From NCBI RefSeq assembly GCF_001571225.1, contig NZ_BCTJ01000009.1, positions 62,001 through 126,000 of the forward strand: a DNA stretch of 64,000 bases. Direction: 5' to 3'. The position numbers were made by a program, and so were the translations under genes. Under the pieces are notes generated by a model. The model did no database searches. It was not told the origin of the DNA and saw only the letters and a list, made by a program, of their open reading frames with translations. Positions 8,203-17,461 of this stretch are shown here, piece by piece; the stretch's first letter is position 1, and each line of letters begins with the position of its first letter. The DNA comes from Hydrogenophaga palleronii NBRC 102513 (GTDB taxonomy: Bacteria; Pseudomonadota; Gammaproteobacteria; Burkholderiales; Burkholderiaceae_C).

Positions 8203-9180
8203 ATGACTACCAAACGATTGACCCGCCGCCGCGTCCTGCTCGTTGGCGCTTCTATGGCCCTGGTCGCGCCGTTTGCCCACGCGCAAACCTTCCCGCAGCG
8301 CCCCATCACCTTCATCGTGCCGTGGCCGGCTGGCAGCACGTCCGACAACACCATGCGAGTGCTGTCACAGGTTGCCTCCGAGCATCTGGGCCAGCCCATC
8401 GTCATTGATAACAAGCCAGGCGCTTCCGGCACGTTGGGTGTTGGGGCGCTGGCCAATGCGAGGCCCGATGGCTACACCATTGGCCAACTGCCGCTGTCGG
8501 CCACGCGCTTCTCGCAGTTGGGCACGCTCAAGATTGATCCGCGCAAGGATCTCACACCCATTGCACGTGTCGCCGGTCTCACATTCGGTATCGTGGTGCA
8601 TAACGACTCCCCCTTCAAGTCAATGAAGGACCTGCTTGCCTATGCCAAGGCCAATCCGGGCAAGCTCACGTACGGTTCACCCGGCGTTGGTAATCAGACT
8701 CACATCGGCATGGAAGTCATCGAGATGGCCACGGGTGTGAAGTTCCTGCATGTGCCCTACAAGGGCGGCAACGACGCAACGCAAGGACTGTTGGGCCGCC
8801 ATGTCGACATGGTGGCTGACTCGTCGGGATGGGCGCCGCTGGTGCTGCAGGGCAAGCTGCGTCTATTGACCGTGTGGGGAGAGCAGCGATTGGCGCGCTT
8901 CCCCGACGTGCCGACCATGAGGGAGCTGGGATACAACGTCCTGATGTCCGCGCCCGGCGGCGTGGCGGGCCCGGCCGGACTGCCCGCCGATGTGTCGGCG
9001 AAATTGGCCGAGGCTTTCCGGCAGGCCAGCAAAAGTACGGAGTTCAAGGCTGCGCTCGATAAATTCGATATGCCACTCATGTACCAGGAGCCGGCGGATT
9101 ACCGAAAGTACATTGAGCAGTCATATGCCGAAGAAACCGTGCTAATCGACAAACTGAACCTTCGCGAAATACTGAAATGA
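8203..9180 (+). CDS. Bug/TctC-family tripartite tricarboxylate transporter receptor
   Basis: This is a periplasmic solute-binding protein of 325 aa. It begins with a signal peptide that includes RRR before a hydrophobic core and an AHA-type cleavage site near residue 28. The mature protein shows the Bug hallmarks: FPQRPITFIVPWPAGSTSD, the pyrrole-like loop IDNKPGASG, ANPGKLTYGSPG and VPYKGG. Bug proteins bind carboxylates. No TctA/TctB membrane partners are in the window, so it may serve a distant transporter or sensing. The stop overlaps the next start by four bases. The ligand is presumably the sugar acid broken down by this operon. Confidence 0.92.
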   Translation: MTTKRLTRRRVLLVGASMALVAPFAHAQTFPQRPITFIVPWPAGSTSDNTMRVLSQVASEHLGQPIVIDNKPGASGTLGVGALANARPDGYTIGQLPLSATRFSQLGTLKIDPRKDLTPIARVAGLTFGIVVHNDSPFKSMKDLLAYAKANPGKLTYGSPGVGNQTHIGMEVIEMATGVKFLHVPYKGGNDATQGLLGRHVDMVADSSGWAPLVLQGKLRLLTVWGEQRLARFPDVPTMRELGYNVLMSAPGGVAGPAGLPADVSAKLAEAFRQASKSTEFKAALDKFDMPLMYQEPADYRKYIEQSYAEETVLIDKLNLREILK

Positions 9181-10622
9181 ACACCTCCATCGTGGACTTG
9201 CCGGCCGCCCTGGCCAAGGTTGTCGGAGCCGAACATGTCTTGACAGAGCCGCCTGATCTGGCGCCTTTCGTCGAGGACTGGCGCGGTCGCTACCGGGGGG
9301 AAGTCTGCGCCGTTGTGTTGCCCGCCAGCACCGAAGAGTTGTCCGCCGTCGTGCGTCTTTGCGCGCAGGCCGGAGTGAAGGTGCTACCCCAGGGAGGGCA
9401 CACCGGCCTTGTGGGCGGTGCCACGCCTGTGGGTGCACGCCGCGACGACGGCAGTGCGCCGGTGATCGTCGCCATGCGACGGATGAACCGGATTCGGGAG
9501 ATTGATCCTGTCGGTAATACGTTGGTGGCCGAGGCAGGATGCGTGCTGGAAACCCTGCAACAGGCTGCGGCCGAACAGGGACGCCTGTACGGGGTGACCT
9601 TCGGTGCGCAGGGCTCTTGCCAGATTGGCGGCAACGTCTCCACCAACGCGGGTGGCACGGGGGTTCTCAAATACGGCAACACCCGCGAGCAGGTGCTGGG
9701 CCTGGAAGTGGTGCTGCCTGATGGCCGCATCTGGAACGGCCTGCGCACGCTGCGAAAGGACAACGCTGGCTACAACCTCAAGCACCTGTTCATCGGTGGC
9801 GAAGGCACGCTGGGCATCGTCACGGCGGTGGCGGTGCGCCTGCACCCACGTCCGGCCGTGCTCGCCAACGCCTGGTTGACGCTTGACAGCGTCGAGAACG
9901 CTCTGGCGTGTCTGGCTCATCTGCAGTCGATCGCTGGCGACCGCATTGCGGCCTATGAGCTGCTCAACCGCGCGCAGTTGCGTGCCGTGCAGGACCATTT
10001 CCCCGATGTGCGCCTGCCTGCCGATCCAGATGCGCCCTATGCCGTGCTGCTGGAGCTCAGCGACACCTACGCTCGCGCAGACCTGAACGGGCTGATGGAA
10101 GACGCACTCGGTCAACTCAGCGAGCGCGGGCTGCTTCGCGATGCCGCCATTGCTGCGAGCGAAGCTCAGCGCGCCGCCTTCTGGCACATCCGGCATGGCA
10201 TTTCCGAGGCCAACCGCAAGGCGGGCATGGGCCTGTCCACCGACGTGGCGGTGCCGGTGAAATCTCTGGCGGTGTTCATCGAGAACGCCAGCCGCGCCGT
10301 GCTGGCCCGCTGGCCCCAGCTTGAGATCGTCCTGGTGGCGCACATGGGCGATGGCAACGTGCATTTCATCCCGAGGTATTCGTTCGAGGCGTGGTCGCAA
10401 GTCGAAGACCAGCCCGTTGTGGCGGATGCCGTGCGCGCGGCGGTCCACGACGAGGCCGTAGCGCTCGGCGGTACCTTCAGCGCCGAACACGGCGTGGGTT
10501 ACGTTTTGGTGGATGAACTGAGCCGGCTGCGTGCGCCGCTAGAGTTGGAAATGATGCGCCGTGTTCGAGTGGCATTCGATCCAGAGGGATTGATGAATCC
10601 GGGCAAGTTGATCGATGGCTGA
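9177..10622 (+). CDS. FAD-linked 2-hydroxyacid dehydrogenase (GlcD / D-2-hydroxyglutarate dehydrogenase type)
   Basis: The 481-aa flavoprotein has an FAD_binding_4 domain (about residues 35-215, with LPQGGHTGLVGGA, GGNVSTNAGG and FIGGEGTLGIVT). A FAD-oxidase C-terminal domain follows, with metal/substrate motifs HMGDGNVHF and SAEHGVG. Relatives oxidise D-2-hydroxyacids such as glycolate, D-lactate or D-2-hydroxyglutarate and pass electrons to quinone or ETF. It overlaps the Bug gene before it and otnK after it, so it belongs to the operon. It is not part of the published D-erythronate or L-threonate pathway; it may oxidise another sugar acid or a side product. Confidence 0.88.
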   Translation: MNTSIVDLPAALAKVVGAEHVLTEPPDLAPFVEDWRGRYRGEVCAVVLPASTEELSAVVRLCAQAGVKVLPQGGHTGLVGGATPVGARRDDGSAPVIVAMRRMNRIREIDPVGNTLVAEAGCVLETLQQAAAEQGRLYGVTFGAQGSCQIGGNVSTNAGGTGVLKYGNTREQVLGLEVVLPDGRIWNGLRTLRKDNAGYNLKHLFIGGEGTLGIVTAVAVRLHPRPAVLANAWLTLDSVENALACLAHLQSIAGDRIAAYELLNRAQLRAVQDHFPDVRLPADPDAPYAVLLELSDTYARADLNGLMEDALGQLSERGLLRDAAIAASEAQRAAFWHIRHGISEANRKAGMGLSTDVAVPVKSLAVFIENASRAVLARWPQLEIVLVAHMGDGNVHFIPRYSFEAWSQVEDQPVVADAVRAAVHDEAVALGGTFSAEHGVGYVLVDELSRLRAPLELEMMRRVRVAFDPEGLMNPGKLIDG

Positions 10623-11889
10623 TCGTGCAAAGCCTGTCCTGGGCGTAATTGCGGACGATTTCACCGGTGCAACCGACGTGGCCAGCATGCTGGTGCGCTC
10701 GGGCATGCGAACGGTTCAGGTCATTGGTGTGCCACAGGGACTCGTGCCCGAGGCCGACGCGGTCGTGGTGGCCCTCAAGACCCGAACCGTACCCGCCGCC
10801 GAGGCGGTGCAGGAATCGCTCGACGCTTTGAAGTGGCTCAAGGCGGCTGGGGCCCGGCAGATTTACTTTAAGTATTGCTCCACCTTCGACTCGACCCCTG
10901 AGGGCAACATCGGCCCCGTGGCCGATGCACTGCTGGATGCGCTGGGCAGCGAGTTCAGCATTGCATGTCCGGCGTTTCCGGAGAACGGGCGCACGGTTTA
11001 TCGAGGGCATCTGTTCGTGGGCGACACGCTGCTCTCCGACTCGGGCATGCGTCACCACCCGCTGACCCCCATGAACGACGCCAACCTCATGCGAGTGCTT
11101 CAGGCGCAGACCAAGGGCAAGGTCGGGTTGATTGCGTTCGAATCCGTTGGACCGGGTGTGGCCGCCACGCGAGAACGAATGGCACAACTGCGCACCGAAG
11201 GCGTGCGACTGGCCATTGCAGATGCCATCGATAACCAGGACCTGCGCACACTGGCAGACGCTTGCGCTGACCTGCCCCTGATCACCGCCGGATCTGGGGT
11301 GGCACTTGGATTGCCTGCGGCCTATGAGGCGCGCGGCTGGCTGAAGCTCGATGCCCGTGCGGCCGATCTGCCAGGTGTGGGCGGCTTTGGTGTCGTGCTA
11401 TCCGGTTCGTGCTCCACGGCGACCAACGCGCAGGTCCGGCACTGGATCGAAGCGGGGCGGCCTGCGCTGCAGATCGACGTGCTGGCTTTGGCCGCAGGAA
11501 AGTCGCTTGCGCAGGGCGCAATCGAATGGGCCACGCCTCGCCTTGTCGAGGGACCAGTGCTGGTGTACGCCACCGCCGGCGTTGAACAGGTGAAGGCTGC
11601 ACAGGCTTTGTTGGGCGTCGAGCAGGCGGGCCTGCTGGTTGAACAGTGTCTGGCAGACATCGCTGCGGGACTAGCCGAGCGGGGTGTTCGCCGGTTCGTG
11701 GTCGCCGGAGGCGAGACTTCTGGCGCAGTGGTGCAGGCGCTGGATGTTCAACAGTTGCGCATCGGCGGGACGATCGACCCGGGGGTTCCCTGGACCCAGG
11801 CAGTGGGCCGTGAGCTGCTTCTGGCCTTGAAGTCTGGCAATTTCGGGGCAGTAGATTTCTTCGCCAAAGCCCTGGCGCTGACCGCATGA
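10615..11889 (+). CDS. otnK: four-carbon acid sugar kinase (DUF1537), 3-oxo-tetronate 4-kinase
   Basis: The 424-aa protein is a DUF1537 kinase. The N-terminal domain starts GVIADDFTGATDVA and includes FKYCSTFDSTPEGNIG. The C-terminal nucleotide-binding domain has the GGETSGAV motif, VPW and LKSGNFG. OtnK phosphorylates 3-dehydro-erythronate at C4, preparing it for decarboxylation to dihydroxyacetone phosphate. It overlaps the flavoprotein gene by 8 bp and otnC by 4 bp, which implies coupled translation. The specific role is supported by the adjacent otnC, otnI and denD; other DUF1537 kinases act on related C4 acids. Confidence 0.9.
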   Translation: MADRAKPVLGVIADDFTGATDVASMLVRSGMRTVQVIGVPQGLVPEADAVVVALKTRTVPAAEAVQESLDALKWLKAAGARQIYFKYCSTFDSTPEGNIGPVADALLDALGSEFSIACPAFPENGRTVYRGHLFVGDTLLSDSGMRHHPLTPMNDANLMRVLQAQTKGKVGLIAFESVGPGVAATRERMAQLRTEGVRLAIADAIDNQDLRTLADACADLPLITAGSGVALGLPAAYEARGWLKLDARAADLPGVGGFGVVLSGSCSTATNAQVRHWIEAGRPALQIDVLALAAGKSLAQGAIEWATPRLVEGPVLVYATAGVEQVKAAQALLGVEQAGLLVEQCLADIAAGLAERGVRRFVVAGGETSGAVVQALDVQQLRIGGTIDPGVPWTQAVGRELLLALKSGNFGAVDFFAKALALTA

Positions 11890-12557
11890 CGACCTTGCAA
11901 GACCTGCGGGCCGAAATCTGCCGCGTCGGACGCTCCCTGTTCTTGCGCGGCTACGTCCATGCGACGGCGGGGAACATCAGTGTGCGACTGGACGCCGGGC
12001 TCGGTGGTGGTTTTCTCATCACGCCCACAGACGCCTGTCTGGGTTTTCTGCGACCCGAGGCGCTGGCCTGGGTGGACGAAGAAGGCGTGCAACAGTCTGG
12101 CGAACGCGCCAGCAAGACCCTGGCCCTTCATCGCCGAATCTACGCAGCCGACGAGACCGCCCGTTGCGTCATCCACACACACTCGACGCATCTGGTCCGG
12201 CTGACGCTGCAGGGTGTCTGGCATGAAGAAGACATCCTGCCGCCGATCACGCCCTATTACGTGATGAAGGTGGGGCACGTCCCTCTCATCCGCTACCACC
12301 GACCGGGTGATCCGGCTGCGGCGGCCGAGGTGGTTGCCGTGATCGCGCGCGGCCAGCAGCGCGGCGCCCCCATCCGCGCCGTGATGCTGGACCGCCTGGG
12401 TCCCAACGTGTGGCACGAGAGCCCGGCCGCCGCCATGGCGGTGCTGGAAGAACTGGAAGAGACCGCGCGCCTGTGGCTCACATGCGAGCCACGGCCGCAA
12501 CCGCTGCAGGCAGCACAGATCGACGAACTGACGCGCCACATGGGCGCTCGCTGGTGA
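11886..12557 (+). CDS. otnC: 3-oxo-tetronate 4-phosphate decarboxylase (class II aldolase/adducin family)
   Basis: The 223-aa protein has the class II aldolase fold, with the GNIS motif of the phosphate loop ([11 protein letters not shown]) and zinc ligands in [12 protein letters not shown]. OtnC decarboxylates 3-dehydro-erythronate-4-phosphate to dihydroxyacetone phosphate and CO2. The start overlaps the otnK stop, and otnI follows after 13 bp. The length is normal. A fuculose-phosphate-type aldolase would look similar, so the call depends on the otnK-otnC-otnI order. Confidence 0.88.
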   Translation: MTTLQDLRAEICRVGRSLFLRGYVHATAGNISVRLDAGLGGGFLITPTDACLGFLRPEALAWVDEEGVQQSGERASKTLALHRRIYAADETARCVIHTHSTHLVRLTLQGVWHEEDILPPITPYYVMKVGHVPLIRYHRPGDPAAAAEVVAVIARGQQRGAPIRAVMLDRLGPNVWHESPAAAMAVLEELEETARLWLTCEPRPQPLQAAQIDELTRHMGARW

Positions 12558-12570
12558 GAACGGAAATCAC

Positions 12571-13359
12571 ATGCCTCTCTTCGCCGCCAACCTTTCCATG
12601 ATGTACCAGGAGCATGCCTTCCTGGATCGATTCGATGCCGCCGCCGCCGATGGCTTTCGCGCTGTCGAATTTCTCTTCCCTTATGAGCATGCGCCGGAGC
12701 ACATTGCCCTCGCATTGCGCCGCAACGGGCTGAACCAAGCCTTGTTCAACCTGCCGCCCGGTGACTGGGCTGCTGGGGAGCGCGGCATGGCCGCCCTGCC
12801 GGGCCGGGAAGATGAATTTGCCGAGAGTGTGGGCCGTGCCATCGGCTATGCCCGGGCCATTGGTTGCCACAGGCTTCACGCCATGGCCGGGCTGGTGCCC
12901 GCGGGAGCCGATCGAGTGCAAATGCGCCAGACGTTCGTCAGCAACCTGCGCCTGGCTGCGAGGCAACTGGCGCCGCATGGCATCACGCTGCTTATCGAAC
13001 CGATCAACACGCGCGACATGCCTGGCTACTTCCTCAACTACCAGCAGCAGGCGCACGACATCGTGGCAGAAGTGGCTGCACCCAATCTGAAGGTGCAGAT
13101 GGACTTCTATCACTGCCAGATCATGGAAGGCGACGTGCGCACGCGACTGGAGCGCCATCTGAAGGACGTGGGACACGTCCAGATCGCGGGTGTTCCTCAC
13201 CGCCACGAGCCCGATGAGGGCGAGCTGGACCACGCCTGGTTGCTCGCCGAACTCGACGCGTTGGGCTACTCGGGCTACGTGGGGTGCGAATACCGGCCCC
13301 GCGCCGCCACGTCCAGCGGACTGAACTGGATTCAACCCTACAAGGATTCTCAAGTATGA
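12571..13359 (+). CDS. otnI: 2-oxo-tetronate isomerase (hydroxypyruvate isomerase family)
   Basis: The 262-aa protein is a xylose-isomerase-like TIM barrel. Metal-binding acidic and His residues are seen in [43 protein letters not shown] and VGCEYRP. OtnI interconverts 2-dehydro- and 3-dehydro-tetronates, which feeds OtnK. The stop codon overlaps the denD start (ATGA). On its own the protein could be called hydroxypyruvate isomerase (Hyi); the neighbours favour OtnI. Confidence 0.88.
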   Translation: MPLFAANLSMMYQEHAFLDRFDAAAADGFRAVEFLFPYEHAPEHIALALRRNGLNQALFNLPPGDWAAGERGMAALPGREDEFAESVGRAIGYARAIGCHRLHAMAGLVPAGADRVQMRQTFVSNLRLAARQLAPHGITLLIEPINTRDMPGYFLNYQQQAHDIVAEVAAPNLKVQMDFYHCQIMEGDVRTRLERHLKDVGHVQIAGVPHRHEPDEGELDHAWLLAELDALGYSGYVGCEYRPRAATSSGLNWIQPYKDSQV

Positions 13360-14351
13360 AAGTGATCATCACCGGCGGCGCCGGTTTTCTGGGCACCCTG
13401 CTGGCTCGCGCTCTGCTGGAGCAAGGCACACTGCGCGGCGCCCCCATTGACCAGTTGGTGCTGGCCGATCTGGTCGAGAGTCGTGATGAAGCGCTTCGCG
13501 CCGATGCACGCGTGCAATGCAGGGCAGGGGATCTGCTTGAACAGCTTCCCGTGCTGATGGGCGAGCCCGTGGATGCCGTGTTTCATCTCGCCTCGGCGGT
13601 GTCAGCGGAGTGCGAGTCCGACTTCAACCTGGGTCTGCGCTCGAATCTGGACACCACGCGCGCGCTGCTGGATGCGTGCCGGCAGCAGGCCGAACGTGGC
13701 GGCAACGCTCCGCTGTTTTTCTTCTCCAGTTCGGTGGCGGTGTATGGCTCGGACCCGGCACTCCCCCTGCCCTCCGCCGTGGAAGATCACACCCTTCCAA
13801 CGCCACAGTCAAGCTATGGCATCCACAAGTTCGTGTGTGAACAGCTGGTAGCCGACTACACCCGCAAGGCTTACATCGATGGCCGTTGTGCGCGACTGAT
13901 GACAGTTTCAGTGCGCCCTGGCCGTCCCAACGGCGCGGCGTCCAGTTTCCTGTCTGGCATCGTGCGCGAACCTCTCGCGGACATGGAGGCCGTTTGCCCG
14001 GTGGATCTGGACACTGCCGTGGCGTTGGCATCTCCCGCCACGACCATCGCCGGCATTGTCGCCGTGGCCGAAGCGTCACGTGAAGACTTTGGTGGACGCA
14101 CGGCGCTGAATCTTCCCGCCCTCACGGTCACCGTGCGGGAGATGCTCGCTGCCTTGCAGGCAGTGGTTGGCGACGACGTTATGCAGCGTGTGCGTTTCGA
14201 ACGCAACGAGGCTGTGGAACGCATCGTCGGTGGCTGGCCAGCTCGCTTTCACAGCGAACGCGCGCAGGCGCTGGGCCTGCGCGCGGATGTCGATTTCCGC
14301 TCGGTCATCGAGCAGTACATGCGCGACCACGCGCCCACCTCCACCCATTGA
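13356..14351 (+). CDS. denD: NAD-dependent D-erythronate dehydrogenase (extended SDR family)
   Basis: The 331-aa protein is an extended short-chain dehydrogenase/NAD-dependent epimerase-like enzyme. It has the Rossmann motif ITGGAGFLG, the catalytic Ser in [11 protein letters not shown], and the Tyr/Lys pair in SSYGIHKF. DenD oxidises D-erythronate at C2 to 2-dehydro-D-erythronate, the entry step to OtnI, OtnK and OtnC. The ATG at 13356 overlaps the otnI stop, which rules out an upstream in-frame start at 13284. The presence of both denD and ltnD suggests the cluster handles D-erythronate and L-threonate. Confidence 0.85.
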   Translation: MKVIITGGAGFLGTLLARALLEQGTLRGAPIDQLVLADLVESRDEALRADARVQCRAGDLLEQLPVLMGEPVDAVFHLASAVSAECESDFNLGLRSNLDTTRALLDACRQQAERGGNAPLFFFSSSVAVYGSDPALPLPSAVEDHTLPTPQSSYGIHKFVCEQLVADYTRKAYIDGRCARLMTVSVRPGRPNGAASSFLSGIVREPLADMEAVCPVDLDTAVALASPATTIAGIVAVAEASREDFGGRTALNLPALTVTVREMLAALQAVVGDDVMQRVRFERNEAVERIVGGWPARFHSERAQALGLRADVDFRSVIEQYMRDHAPTSTH

Positions 14352-14366
14352 TCTGGAAAAATCGCT

Positions 14367-15347
14367 ATGCATATCCGTCTGCGCATTGTTGGCTTTCTGC
14401 TGCTCACTCTTTCCGCGCTGTGGACCGTTCCCGCGGCAGCCGATGACTACCCGAACAAGCCGGTGCGATTGGTGGTGCCGTTTCCACCTGGAGGCGGCGT
14501 GGACTTGTACGCTCGCAGCATTCAACCGGAGCTTTCCAAGGTTCTTGGCCAGCCTGTCATCATCGACAACCGTGCGGGTGCTAGTGGCATGATCGGCGCC
14601 GAAGCGGTGGCCAAGGCAGCGCCGGATGGCTACACCCTTTTGGTCGGCAACATCGCCGTGTATGCCATGAACCCGGCCACGTATAGCAAGATGTCTTACG
14701 ACCCCTTGAAGGACTTCACTCCGGTGGTGCAGACGGTGATGGTGCCCTATGTGCTGATTGTCAACCCCGATCTGCCAGTGCAGACCATTCCCGAGCTCCT
14801 GGCTTACGCCAAAGCCAATCCCGGGAAGTTGACCTATGGTTCTTCGGGCAGCGGCAGTGCCCAGCATCTTGCCGCCGAACTGTTCAAGTCGCGCACCGGG
14901 GCGGATCTGGTGCACGTGCCTTACAAAGGTGTCGGTGCGCTGGTGACGGACCTGATCGCCGGTCACATCAAAGTCGCTTTCGCCGACCAGGCCAGCATGA
15001 TGCCGCATGTGAAGGCCGGCAAACTTCGTTTGATCGCCACAGCCGGTCTGCAGCGTGTGCCTGAATTGCCAGACGTTCCGACGGTGGTCGAGGCTGCGAA
15101 GCTGCCGGGCTTTGAGATTTCGGGCTGGCAAGGCATTTCTGGCCCCGCCGGCATGTCACCGGCGATCGTCAAGAAGCTCAATGAGGCGATTAACCGTGTG
15201 CAAAGCATGCCCTCCATCAAGAGCGGTTTCAGCGCTGCTGGCCTGACCACTGTGGGTGGCACACCAGAAGAGTTCACTCGCTACGTGCAGAGTGAGATTG
15301 TTCAATGGAAGAAGGTGGCCAAGGACGTGAACGTCGTTGTTGACTGA
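14367..15347 (+). CDS. Bug/TctC-family tripartite tricarboxylate transporter receptor
   Basis: This second periplasmic Bug receptor of the operon has 326 aa and a signal peptide ending PAAADD near residue 27. Family features are YPNKPVRLVVPFPPGGGVD, IDNRAGASGMIGA, ANPGKLTYGSSGSG and VPYKGVGALVTD. It differs clearly from the first Bug in the binding loops, so the two probably bind different carboxylates or stereoisomers. It is the last gene of the rightward operon, and its stop codon overlaps a terminator hairpin. Confidence 0.92.
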   Translation: MHIRLRIVGFLLLTLSALWTVPAAADDYPNKPVRLVVPFPPGGGVDLYARSIQPELSKVLGQPVIIDNRAGASGMIGAEAVAKAAPDGYTLLVGNIAVYAMNPATYSKMSYDPLKDFTPVVQTVMVPYVLIVNPDLPVQTIPELLAYAKANPGKLTYGSSGSGSAQHLAAELFKSRTGADLVHVPYKGVGALVTDLIAGHIKVAFADQASMMPHVKAGKLRLIATAGLQRVPELPDVPTVVEAAKLPGFEISGWQGISGPAGMSPAIVKKLNEAINRVQSMPSIKSGFSAAGLTTVGGTPEEFTRYVQSEIVQWKKVAKDVNVVVD

Positions 15348-15368
15348 ACTTCAGCGAAGTTGTCTTTT
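15347..15368 (+). terminator. Rho-independent-type terminator after the acid-sugar operon
   Basis: A perfect 6-bp stem (AACTTC / GAAGTT) with a 3-nt loop overlaps the last base of the TGA stop and is followed by GTCTTTT. The stem is weaker in GC than usual, but the T-rich tail and its position at the operon end support a terminator. Confidence 0.5.
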
Positions 15369-15549
15369 CACCGTCTTGGCTGAAGGCATCTGCAAGCCAA
15401 GAAGGTGAACAACGCATTGCATTCGCCCTGAAGTTCCCTGGTCAGAGCAGCCGTTCTCACTCAAATTTGTCCCACGCGAGAACCCTATCCTGCTGATTTG
15501 GGTGGCAGGAGATTTCACGAGTGCAGGACGTGGTGACACTGAGTGCCAT

Positions 15550-15774
15550 ATGGTGCTGGGCATTGCGCGAGAAGATGTCCATTCGCGAAATCTCCAGGCC
15601 AACAGTTCGGCTCGCAACACTGTTCAGAAGCACCTGAGGGTAGGTGGCGAAGAGCCCTGCTATGCCAAGCGCTCGAGCTCCAGCAAGCTCGATCCTTCCG
15701 CTGAAAAGCGCCTTACATGGCTGTTGATCGAAGCCAGCATGCAGAGCGCGAACTGCATCATGCGCCTCGATTGA
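15550..15774 (+). pseudogene. IS21-family IstA transposase N-terminal fragment
   Basis: A short plus-strand reading frame contains SARNTVQKHLR followed by GGEEPCYAKRSSSSKLDPS and AEKRLTWLLIEA. This pattern matches the helix-turn-helix end of IS21-type IstA transposases (SRNTVRKHLR ... SKLDPF ... LxxWLxxEA). The rest of istA and all of istB are missing, and degenerate residues show decay. Upstream DNA near 15456-15475 (CAAATTTGTCCCACG) resembles IS21-type terminal repeats, but weakly. With the IS3 remnant at 5303-5650 it brackets the sugar-acid gene block. Nothing else was recognised between 15369 and 15550. Confidence 0.55.
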
Positions 15775-15802
15775 CTCCGCGTCGGCAACACGCCGGCCCT
15801 TC

Positions 15803-16453
15803 TCACAGCCCGCGCTCGCGCACGCTCAGGGCCGAGCGGTATGGCTTTCTCAGCCGGTACAGCTGGGCCGGCCGGCTGCGGATGCCGGGGCGGGTGGCGC
15901 CGGGCACTTCTTCCAGGATGTCCAGGTCTTCCAGCTTGCGCCGGAAGTTGGCCCGGTTCAGTGGCTCGGACAACACCGCTTCGTACACCGCGTGCAGCTC
16001 GGGCACGGTGAACTGTTCGCCACACAGGAACACCGGCAGCGACGAGTAAGCCGCCTTGCTGCGCACCCGCGCCACCACGCCGGTGATGATGTGGGCGTGG
16101 TCGAACGGCAACGCCGGGAGCTTGTCGACCGGGAACCATTGCACGCTGCTGCCCAGCACGGGCGCAGGCACCAGCGCGTAATACACCACCGTGAGCGACC
16201 AGCCGCGCGGGTCGCGCGCCGGGCCCGAGAAGGTGCCGTACTCCTCCAGGTAGGGGCTCACCACACCGGCCTTGTCCAGCAGCACGCGCGCGGCCGCGGC
16301 GCCGGCGTGGTCGTCTTCGTTCTCGTGCACATAACCACCCGGCAGCGCCCACACGCCTTTGAAGGGTGCGCTGTCGCGTTTGAAAAGTGCCACGTGCAGC
16401 TCGCTCTCGATGAGGGTGAGCAGCACGGCGTCGACGGTCAGAATGGTGGCCAT
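15803..16453 (-). CDS. nrtR: NUDIX-domain transcriptional regulator of NAD metabolism
   Basis: NrtR proteins fuse a catalytically weak Nudix domain, which senses ADP-ribose, to a winged helix DNA-binding domain. Here residues about 1-140 are Nudix-like (VDAVLLTL, GVWALPGGYVHENED), but the Nudix box is degenerate after GGYVHENED. Residues about 150-216 form the winged helix (LNRANFRRKLEDLDILEEV and a C-terminal RPAQLYRL). It is divergent from pncA-pncB-nadE-nadM, which makes it the expected regulator of that operon. The Met at 16453 begins the conserved Nudix strand; an in-frame ATG at 16474 is an alternative. Confidence 0.85.
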   Translation of the reverse strand: MATILTVDAVLLTLIESELHVALFKRDSAPFKGVWALPGGYVHENEDDHAGAAAARVLLDKAGVVSPYLEEYGTFSGPARDPRGWSLTVVYYALVPAPVLGSSVQWFPVDKLPALPFDHAHIITGVVARVRSKAAYSSLPVFLCGEQFTVPELHAVYEAVLSEPLNRANFRRKLEDLDILEEVPGATRPGIRSRPAQLYRLRKPYRSALSVRERGL

Positions 16454-16492
16454 GGCGTGGGGTTTTCTGCGCATTCTAAGGCTTGGATTCAA

Positions 16493-16566
16493 ATTGCATC
16501 TACAGTGCAATGGCGCTTGAAATTCACCTATCGAGTTTTTGAAAATACAAAGATTCAAAATGAGTC
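16493..16566. promoter_or_regulatory. candidate NrtR operators and pncA promoter
   Basis: The divergent nrtR/pncA gap is AT-rich and contains two inverted repeats. ATTGCA at 16493-16498 faces TGCAAT at 16506-16511 with a 7-nt spacer. GATTCA at 16552-16557 faces TGAGTC at 16561-16566 with a 3-nt spacer and one mismatch. A TATACT box at 16575-16580 could be the pncA -10, so the second repeat would overlap its -35 region. Either or both may be NrtR sites; which one is not decided by sequence alone. Confidence 0.4.
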
Positions 16567-16613
16567 TAAGTAGATATACTGAGGCCGTTGACCGCCATCC
16601 CTGAAGGACCGAC

Positions 16614-17429
16614 ATGCGCACCAAGCTCCTGATCATTGATCCCCAGAACGACTTCTGCGACATCGACGGCGCCACCCTGCCGGTGGCCGGCGCCAACGCC
16701 GACCTGCAGCGCCTGGCCGCCTTCATCGCCGCGCACACCGACCGCATCGACGACATCACCGTCACGCTCGATTCACACGCCAGCGTGGCGGTGGAACGCA
16801 CAACTTTCTGGGTCGACCGCAACGGCGAGGCGGTGGCGCCGTTCACGTTTCTCACGGTGGACAACGTCCGCGAAGGCGAGTACCGCCCGCGCAATGCCGC
16901 GCTGACAGCACCCGTGCTGGCCATGCTGGAGCAGCTGGCAGCCGCCGGCAAGCCGGGCATGGTGGTCTGGCCGGTGCACTGTGTCACCGGCACCTGGGGC
17001 CACAACATCCAGAGCGATGTGGCGCAGGCCCTCGCCGGTTGGGAGATGGCGCACCAGCGCTCCGTCAGCAAGGTGCTCAAGGGCGAGTACCCCTTGAGTG
17101 AGCACTTCGGTGTGTTCGAGGCCGATGCGCCGGTCGCGTCGGTGCCCGGCACGCAGTTCAACCGGGCACTGGCCGCGTCGCTCGCCAGCGGGGCCGACTT
17201 GATTGCGATTGCCGGCCAGGCCTCCAGCCACTGCGTGGCCTCCAGCTACGACCAGTTCATGCGCTTCCTCGCGCGGTCGCCGGCCTTCGCGCCGCAGGTC
17301 GTGCTGCTGCGCGACTGCATGAGCCCGGTGCCCGGCTTCGAGCCACTGGCCGATGCCTTGTTCGAGCGCGCACGCGCTGCCGGCACGCGGGTGCTGACGG
17401 TGGGCGAGCTGGCGAAGAACCTGGGCTGA
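16614..17429 (+). CDS. pncA: nicotinamidase
   Basis: PncA deamidates nicotinamide to nicotinate in the NAD salvage pathway. The isochorismatase-like fold shows the catalytic Asp9 (IIDPQNDF), a Lys at about 153-156 and the nucleophile Cys207 ([10 protein letters not shown]). Metal ligands are likely Asp53, His55 and His122 (WPVHC). At 271 aa it is longer than the usual 200-215, with extra sequence between the metal site and the Cys. AAGGA precedes the ATG. pncB follows after 32 bp, so product and next enzyme are encoded together under NrtR. Confidence 0.9.
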   Translation: MRTKLLIIDPQNDFCDIDGATLPVAGANADLQRLAAFIAAHTDRIDDITVTLDSHASVAVERTTFWVDRNGEAVAPFTFLTVDNVREGEYRPRNAALTAPVLAMLEQLAAAGKPGMVVWPVHCVTGTWGHNIQSDVAQALAGWEMAHQRSVSKVLKGEYPLSEHFGVFEADAPVASVPGTQFNRALAASLASGADLIAIAGQASSHCVASSYDQFMRFLARSPAFAPQVVLLRDCMSPVPGFEPLADALFERARAAGTRVLTVGELAKNLG

Positions 17430-17461
17430 ATCATCCACGCCGAGATTTCACGGAGACCACC

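Noticed and set aside
16454..17161. N-terminal extension of NrtR through pncA
   Set aside because: It is the antisense shadow of pncA and has no homology; the Nudix domain starts at 16453.
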